Source: Glandiceps talaboti | Taxonomy: Eukaryota; Hemichordata; Enteropneusta; Spengelidae | NCBI RefSeq assembly: GCF_964340395.1 | Contig: NC_135550.1 | Coordinates: forward strand, 33,046,176-33,110,175 | Reading direction: 5' to 3' | DNA length: 64,000 nucleotides | Shown here: positions 57,503 to 64,000 of the stretch, piece by piece | Numbering within the stretch: the first letter of the stretch is position 1 | How the letters are laid out: each line of letters opens with the position of its first letter | Notes under the pieces: generated by a model | Seen by the model: only the letters and a program-made list of their open reading frames with translations | Told to the model about the DNA's origin: nothing | Database searches by the model: none | Translations under genes and position numbers: made by a program

Positions 57503-60458
57503 ATGGATGTCAATCCTGGAATCACTGTGGCACCAAGTCAGCAATCAACAATTTCAATTCAAACTCTAAATGATCCAGAGGTTTTACACTCCATTCAGTT
57601 GTTTAAAAACATTATGTCTTCCTGTTATGGACCAAGAGGAAGAATCAAAATAATTCAAAATAATTCAGGTGGTACAGTGACAATGACCTCTATGTCAGCT
57701 GTTCTACTTGAAAGTGTTTCAGTGTCAAATCCAATACTTCAACTTGTTAAAAGTGCAGTTCAAAGTCACCTAGCGAGATTCAGTGATGGTGGATTGTTCA
57801 TTGCTCTGTTCACATCAGCATTAATAGAGAAATGTGTGCAGCTAGATATTCCAAGGACAGTTTGTATTTGTATTAATGAGTTTATGTTGAGACAAACCAT
57901 AGAGTACCTTGAATCAGAAGAATGTAGATGTAAAATAAAAATGGACTTTTCTGATTCTAACAGAATGTTGAATTTAGTGAAAGGTGTTATCGAAAGTAAG
58001 CCTGCCTGTTGTCTTCTTCCAAAAGAGAAGAGCATAATAAGTAGTTTAGTTCTGCAGGCTTTTCTGCAGTCACTTGCAGGTGAACCCAAACATAGTAACC
58101 ATGCAACCATTGGAACTATACAGTATGTCAACATAGAGGGCAGACCAGTGACAGACTCACAACTATTGCCTGGTGTCTTATTTCAAGCTCCGTACTTGCC
58201 AACATATAAATGCTGTGTATCTGAGTTGAGACACGTCAGTGGTGGACCAATGCAAGGTTTAGTGAGAGTTGCTTTGTATAATATTTCCATGTCTGGAGAT
58301 AGTGATGAATTTGTAGAAGTGCAATATGAGTCAACAAGTGGTATGACGAGCAGTGATATTGTTGTACAGAAGATGCTAAATGTGGTTGAAGACCTAGTCA
58401 AGCAAGGGATAGGACTGCTAGCCTGTCAAAAGGTTATCCATCCAGCTGTCAAGAAATACTGTAGACAACAGAAGATACTGACATTGGATAGGCTATCACT
58501 GACTCACATCAATGCTGTACAGTATGTGACAGGTACAGTGGTCTGCTACATGATACAACCATCATAAAGTGGATAGTATATAGTATACTGTATATAGTAG
58601 AAATTGTAATAAAATGGCCATTGTATGAAAATACAAAATGGACTCGCAAGTTTTCAAATTGTTTCTCTCAGTCAGATTACTGTTATTGTTTCCAATAGTT
58701 TGCTCTATTGTACTGTAACATTGCTGAGTTCATATATGCCATTTTGCTTACTTCATACATATTTTGACAAAATCATCAGTTTACCAGTATTCCATATATT
58801 ACTTTGTAATGGGCTATTGCTAGCATTCTTAGTGTAGAATTAATAAATATAGCCGAGTACTTACTCAGATGAAAGAGTCTATTGTCTTGTTCTTACAGGT
58901 GCAAGGTTGTTGAGCACTCTGCATACATCTGTCACCGAGTCCGACTTTGGTTATTTAACCAATGTCAGCCATAAAGTGATATTTGGGAAAAGTTTCCTGC
59001 ATTTGGAGTCACTTGCCAGTAATGTCATAACCTTGATACTCTGTAATAGAACTGAGCAGTCTGTACAGGAACTAAAGGTATGTCCATTCCTTCAAACTAT
59101 GTACCTGAACATTCTCTACAGAAACTAAAGGTATGTCCATTCCTTCAAACTATGTAACTGAACAGTCTGTACAGGAACTAAAAGTATGTCCATTCCTGTA
59201 AACTATGTAACTGAACAGTCTACAGGTATGTCCATTCCTTCAAACTATGTAATAGAAGTGAACTCTGTATAGGAACTAAAGGTGTGTCCATTCCTGTAAA
59301 CTATGTAACTGAAAAGTATGTACAGGAACTACAGGTATGGCAAGGCATGGAGGTATTATTCCCTTATACCTCCTCCATGGGTGAGGTAATAAACACTCAA
59401 CCATGCACAGATTAGTATAGTAGAGAGCTCTTTACTGTAATCTGTGTATGGTTGAGTGTTTATTCAGTGTGATAATCTCCCAGAAGATGAGATAAAGCAA
59501 ACTGTTGGTGTAACAGATATATATTATAACATTAGGGGTCTTTTGATTTAATAGATACGAGAGGAATGGACAAAATGTCTTTATTTTAATAGTCAATAAA
59601 GAGTGTAGAGTTGATAGAGAAAACTAGCAAGGGAAAGAAGGGAAAAAAGTTTTATATCACCACAAAAATCAATTGATCAATATCACACAAAACATGTTTT
59701 ATTTCATCACAAAAATTAATCAATCATTCAATTGATCAGTCACTCAATCAATCAATTACATGTTCGCTGTCTCCTGGGGATGTACCTTTGGAGGATTGTT
59801 GTACTGTTAATGGAAAAGTTGATACTAATCTGTGTTCAATAGATCATTTGACTATAACTTTTGTTATGTTTTGCTTACTTACAGAGAGTGTGTGAAAATG
59901 TTGATGTTATTTTAAGACATTCTCTAGTAAACCCTGTTGCTTTACTAGGTGCTGGCATCACTGAATGTTGTTTAATTAACCATCTCAGAAAACAGGTAAG
60001 TATTAATCTTATCACCCAGCAACATACAAAATTTATGTCTTGTATAACCACTTCAAAGCATTTCATTAGGACCTATATGTAAAGTCATTTCTGAAATCTT
60101 TAAAGTAAACTTTTGTTGTGGTCAAAAATGTTGCCATCCAATTCCATATATATCTCTCAATTTGTTATAGATGGATATACTGGCATCTCCTATCAGTAAG
60201 GAATTATATTGCAGAGAGAGTCACTTCGTAGCTGTGTCCACTGCATTTATTGAATGCCTGCAAACCATAGTAAGACATGTATCACACAACATAAACTGTA
60301 TAGATGCTGTCGATTGCTGTCAATATAACCCAGACTATACTCATATAGAAGACACACCTGTGGACTGCTTCACAATGAAGATAAATGCATTCAAGGTTGT
60401 GGTAGAAATTTCCAATGTTGTATTACAGATTAATAATTACATACATGATACAAAGTGA
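57503..60458 (+). CDS. MKKS: MKKS / BBS6 chaperonin-like protein
   Basis: Group II chaperonin-like protein of the BBS chaperonin complex, which helps assemble the BBSome at the centrosome/basal body. Exons: 57485-58532 (ATG at 57503), 58899-59077, 59885-59995, 60171-60458; phases agree, 535 residues (human 570). Matches to the remembered human protein: SCYGPRGRIK (human SCYGPSGRLK); RFSDGGLFIALF (human SFSDCGLFTAIL); ESKPACCLLPKE (human TSKPACMLTRKE); LLACQKVIHPAVK (human LVLCQKVIHPSLK); ITLILCNRTEQSVQELK; NPVALLGAGITE (human EPWALLGGGCTE). The GDGTT ATPase motif of true CCT subunits is replaced by SDGGL, as expected for BBS6, so ATP hydrolysis is unlikely. A polyadenylation signal follows at 60497. 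The upstream microprotein probably shares its mRNA. The donor at 59077 lies in a short tandem array. Confidence 0.95.
59055..59345. repeat. Degenerate tandem array copying the end and donor of an MKKS exon
   Basis: The real exon end (CTGTACAGGAACTAAAG, exon end 59077, then GTATGTCCATTCC) is followed by about five imperfect copies of ACTAAAGGTATGTCCATTCC or a close variant, with ACTATGTAA-type linkers, at about 40-60 bp spacing. Read-through from the real donor stays open until AGA AAC TAA, about 50 nt on. Confidence 0.85.
59388..59464. repeat. 77-bp near-perfect palindrome
   Basis: AATAAACACTCAACCATGCA plus CAGATTA pairs with its inverse at the right side (TAATCTGTGTATGGTTGAGT, then GTTTATT), differing at one base, around a short centre that continues the stem (GTATAGTAGAGAGCTCTTTACTG). 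It could be a foldback MITE or a stable RNA hairpin in the MKKS intron. A second small hairpin (CATGGAGGTAT/ATACCTCCTCCATG) lies just before it, at 59346-59379. Confidence 0.85.
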
Positions 60459-60496
60459 GACCACAAGGAGACTGTAAGTCCAGTTGTTGGTGTTAC

Positions 60497-60502
60497 AATA
60501 AA
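60497..60502 (+). terminator. MKKS polyadenylation signal
   Basis: AATAAA 39 nt after the MKKS stop, followed by a GT-rich stretch (AAAGTGTCCTG). Other AATAAA sites near 60966 and 61135 could give longer transcripts. Confidence 0.6.
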
Positions 60503-63500
60503 AGTGTCCTGACACACATACATGATGTAATGATGTATAATAACTCGGTTGTATTCACTTCTTAGTGTTTACAATACTATAATATGAGATGCTCTATTGC
60601 TTTTATCTTCTGTACTTGTTGCTTGCCCTTCTAAAATAAGTTGAACAAAGATGTTGTCTTTCTATAGTATGTAGTCTGAAAGGTCCAGCCCTTGGTCCAT
60701 TTATGTAACCACTTGTTTCCCATGAGAGAGAGTGTGCATTATATAAACGGAAGGACCACCTGCACCTTTCAGGCTATGTAGTATGCTGAATTTGAACACA
60801 AATAACCAAACACTTCATTTATAGTTTACCTGCTAATTGAAAATCTATACATGTATATCTTTTTTAAATTTTGTTGAATATTAATGTCTGGCATAGTTAC
60901 AGTATTTTATGAATCTAAGTGATATATTATTATGTATGATGTAAAACAAATATTTGAAGGTGCTCAATAAAGGAAAGGCTTAATATTAATATTAATAACT
61001 ACATTGTTATGGTAGTGTTGTAATGATATATAATTACTTAACACTCCCTTACAGGACATAAAAACTGGACTACCTAATGATTTGAGTGTGATGTGGTTAC
61101 TTTTTCCAAACATGTGCATTTGTTTGTTGTTTCAATAAAATACAGAGAGTTCCATCTCTATGAAACAAACTTATAGTACTTTTCATAACTCCAAATCACA
61201 TTTATTTCAAAGTATTAAATGACTTTCTGACAAGTTATGCCAATTTTAACAACCTCAGAGTACTTTAATATCAAGTCAGGACATTCAACCTTTTCAGGGT
61301 GAACAAATATTCAAATCAGAATCTGTAAAGAATGGCATCCTCAGTGTTTGAAATATGAGGAAAAAAAATATGTAGGCATGGCTTGAAATTGAACATGACA
61401 GCTTGGATGTTTTCTTGCTTTAACCAACACTATAGACAGCTGGGATGTCATCTTTACATGGGGTTTAAATATTTAGCAGACAGGGAGTAGCACACAGGGG
61501 GCATATATATGATTATGTTATATGTACACACACATGCACAAGTCTGACAATTTTGGATATTTTGTATAAATTATGCAAACCAATCATAGAGATACCCACA
61601 GGTAATGTAAGGAAGAACATTGATATTTGTCACTTTATATAAAACATAATACATGAGATCACCTGACACTAGAAGACTCAGACGAATATGACAGAAAACA
61701 GCGTTTTCTCCATCAGATTTTCATAGATTACATGTAATTCTAACCAGTCACCAAGAACAAGAATGACAATTTGGAATGAATTCTGAAAAATGTCAAGATG
61801 GTAATAAATAAGATAATAAAGAATGACGATAAAAAGAGGCTGAGACTGAGATGAAGATTTACAATCTGGATATTTATTATCAATGAGTGAATTGCATCCA
61901 GAAGAACACAACAACAGTAGACGGCTTTATCTTTTGTATAATCGTTATTACAATAAGCAAAATTGCTCACATTTGGAAATGAGAAAGATATTGAATCAAA
62001 TCAACTATGGTATTTACTAAAAAATCACATCAGCAGCATTTATTTTCATGTACTTTACGGACGACTTACTCAAAGAATTATATTACAGCCAAATGTACAG
62101 TAAACCAAATACGAAAAAAAATTGTTGCCATTTACACTCAAAAAAAGAAAGAATTTGCCATCTAGATTTTTAGAGTGACTGACAAACATATACTTGAAAT
62201 ACATAATCTAGATACCACTTACAGAATTTTACAATCATCAAATACATGATAATTTTGTGATGAACTTTTTAAAAACTGACACTAGGGGCAGCTACAGTTT
62301 TATACACAGAAATACTCTACTAAGAGTTCTAAAACGGAATTCTATGAAACTGACTTTGTTTTTGTGACTAAATGTGTCCTGCATAAAGCCATCTGAAAGA
62401 GAAGGCTTGTTTGCATAAAGACTGGCATGAATAGAAATCTACTGATATAAAGTAAAACAGGAATATACATTTTAAATGTGCAGGAATATAACAATATAAT
62501 TTGTGGATGTCCCAAGTAGTTTTAACTTTTGTAAACTTGGGTTGTCTAAATAGAATGCTAACATGCGGCTATACATCTGTAACTTGTGTGGTATCCTCTT
62601 CTTCTTTGTTTCTTCATTTTGTAATGAATTAAATCATTGATCATTACGACGGAACATTGACACTATTTTTTTGTACAAATCATTCACTTGCAATTATCTG
62701 ACAAAAGTAAAACAATAATATACAAAAATTTATGCAAATTTCAACTGATTGGATACATTATTTGTAATTTGCATATTTAAATCTGATTGGACCAGATGCG
62801 AATAACCTAGGACTAGCAGTTATAAATTAATGATTTCAAATTCTTTATTTTTCTTGTCTCATTGAAAGATGTTTTGGTCTCTATTTCTTCTGGTCTCCTA
62901 CAAACCCAACTATATGTAGTGCAGTCCTGAAATGTTTTTTCAAAACTGTTCCTCACAGCAGTAGTTTTCATTTTCAACACTCCACATCATACATATTACG
63001 TCAACATTTGTCTCAAACTGAAAAAAAAATATCTGAACATGATAAAAATAAACCTAATTACAGGACAACCAAAATACATAACAGAAACAGCAAAGAAACC
63101 ATGCAAATTAAAAAACTTTGCAGCAAAATCTTATGGAACTACTTCCTCCACAGGAAGTCTGACTAAAAGTAGACCATCCCAGCTACTCAAGTGTCACAGT
63201 TTTCTTGTAGTATGGGGACCATGCACAAAGGGGCGTAGTGTTGCCTCACACCTTTTTACCTGTTACCTGGATGTAAAAAATGGTAGGAGTCAAATGGTGC
63301 AAGACAGGATAGATTACAAAAGCAAAATAAATTATTGAAATCTCATTCCTTGGAAAGGATTGCAGCATGAGTCCTTCCATGATGCAGGTTGTCAGGAGCA
63401 ATGTTTTGTTGTTGGTGAGCAGTAAGTAAGGAGGATCATACCGAATCAACCATGCAGGAAACTGTAAAAGGGAGCTGATGTGAAGCACCCACAGAAGTCA

Positions 63501-64000
63501 TTGCTAATTGGCCGAGTACCCTTAATTATAAAGCCAATGCAATTAATCAGAGCCAATTAACAGAGACTTTCTGAGCATGCTCCAACAATGGATTGAGGAA
63601 GGGATGCATGATGGGTAAAGTGTAGAGATGGAGATGGCATGCACTTGATGAGTTGCTGGGAATAATCTACTTAAAAGTGAGAACTTCCTTACTGGCTAAT
63701 TATGACAATTTTTGAGTACATGGTTAGAGTTGACTACATGAGAAGTACACATTTAGAATGTGAATGGATGTGTGTGATGATTTCTGTTTTTAGGATGGAT
63801 TTTATGCCATTAGAGCACTCTAAAACTGTGACACAACATGTGCATTGCACTCTAAACAACATTTTAGAGATACTGAAAAACATTTAATACAGCAGACAAT
63901 TGGAGGACACAGCACAGCACACTGTTTCTGTGTGAGTTCAGGATCTAACAGAGTTGTTAACATTGAGAACACATCCCATCAAGGACAGCACACACTCACA
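60503..64000. other. Downstream of MKKS, no gene recognised
   Basis: AT-rich DNA without a known domain in any frame. The stretch at about 61200-63500 could be the 3' untranslated region of a minus-strand gene lying beyond the window, because TTTATT (an inverse AATAAA) occurs at 61200, but no coding exon is visible. The open frame at 63039-63338 has no recognisable motif. Confidence 0.5.

Noticed and set aside
63039-63338. 99-codon frame on the plus strand
   Set aside because: No known motif, no splice partner, and composition like the flanking noncoding DNA.

Overview
The window is animal nuclear DNA: AT-rich, with intron-rich genes and standard GT-AG splice sites. It is crowded with mini- and microsatellites and small inverted-repeat elements. 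The gene set (COQ8, a calmodulin relative, VIPAS39, SLX4IP, MKKS/BBS6) is bilaterian, and the overall look suits a marine invertebrate such as a hemichordate, cephalochordate, echinoderm or lophotrochozoan. I cannot pick a phylum from sequence alone. All gene names come from recognising protein motifs and remembered human homologues; no search was run.

Layout, left to right. (1) 267-7911, minus strand: COQ8 (ADCK3/4 type), eleven coding exons, 3' end cut off by the window edge; a likely noncoding first exon and promoter lie near 9.75-10.0 kb. (2) 10-17.6 kb: intergenic, holding a 1.5-kb terminal-inverted-repeat element with a perfect 283-bp internal tandem duplication. (3) 17627-20135, minus: a divergent calmodulin-like gene that keeps calmodulin's intron positions but only one clean EF-hand. 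(4) 20.2-26.0 kb: intergenic, with a GAA/TTC microsatellite and a small MITE. (5) 26044-39674, plus: VIPAS39 (SPE-39), seventeen exons; its introns carry seven or more tandem arrays, including a giant CCG/CCA block, and a Penelope-like fragment. (6) 39.7-45.3 kb: tail-to-tail gap with arrays and a foldback repeat. (7) 45257-53157, minus: SLX4IP, eight exons. (8) About 500 bp separates it from a divergent plus-strand unit: a noncoding first exon at about 53.7 kb, an exon carrying a 94-residue one-pass membrane microprotein (56710-56994), then four exons of MKKS/BBS6 (57503-60458). (9) 60.5-64 kb: no gene recognised.

Main points of interest. The SLX4IP/MKKS head-to-head pair matches the arrangement I remember in human. 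Splice sites imply that the membrane microprotein and MKKS share one mRNA, as for the mitochondrial upstream-ORF peptides described for mammalian MKKS. In four places, in three genes, a tandem array contains copies of the exon end and its 5' splice site, so real donors sit at the edge of arrays of decoy donors; any decoy would add an early stop. Other points are a family of short foldback elements (one with a perfect 9-bp target duplication), a CCG tract of roughly 130 units in a VIPAS39 intron, and two GC-AG introns.

The genes are functionally separate: coenzyme Q synthesis (COQ8), calcium signalling (calmodulin-like), endolysosomal trafficking (VIPAS39), DNA repair/telomere nuclease control (SLX4IP) and cilium chaperoning (MKKS).
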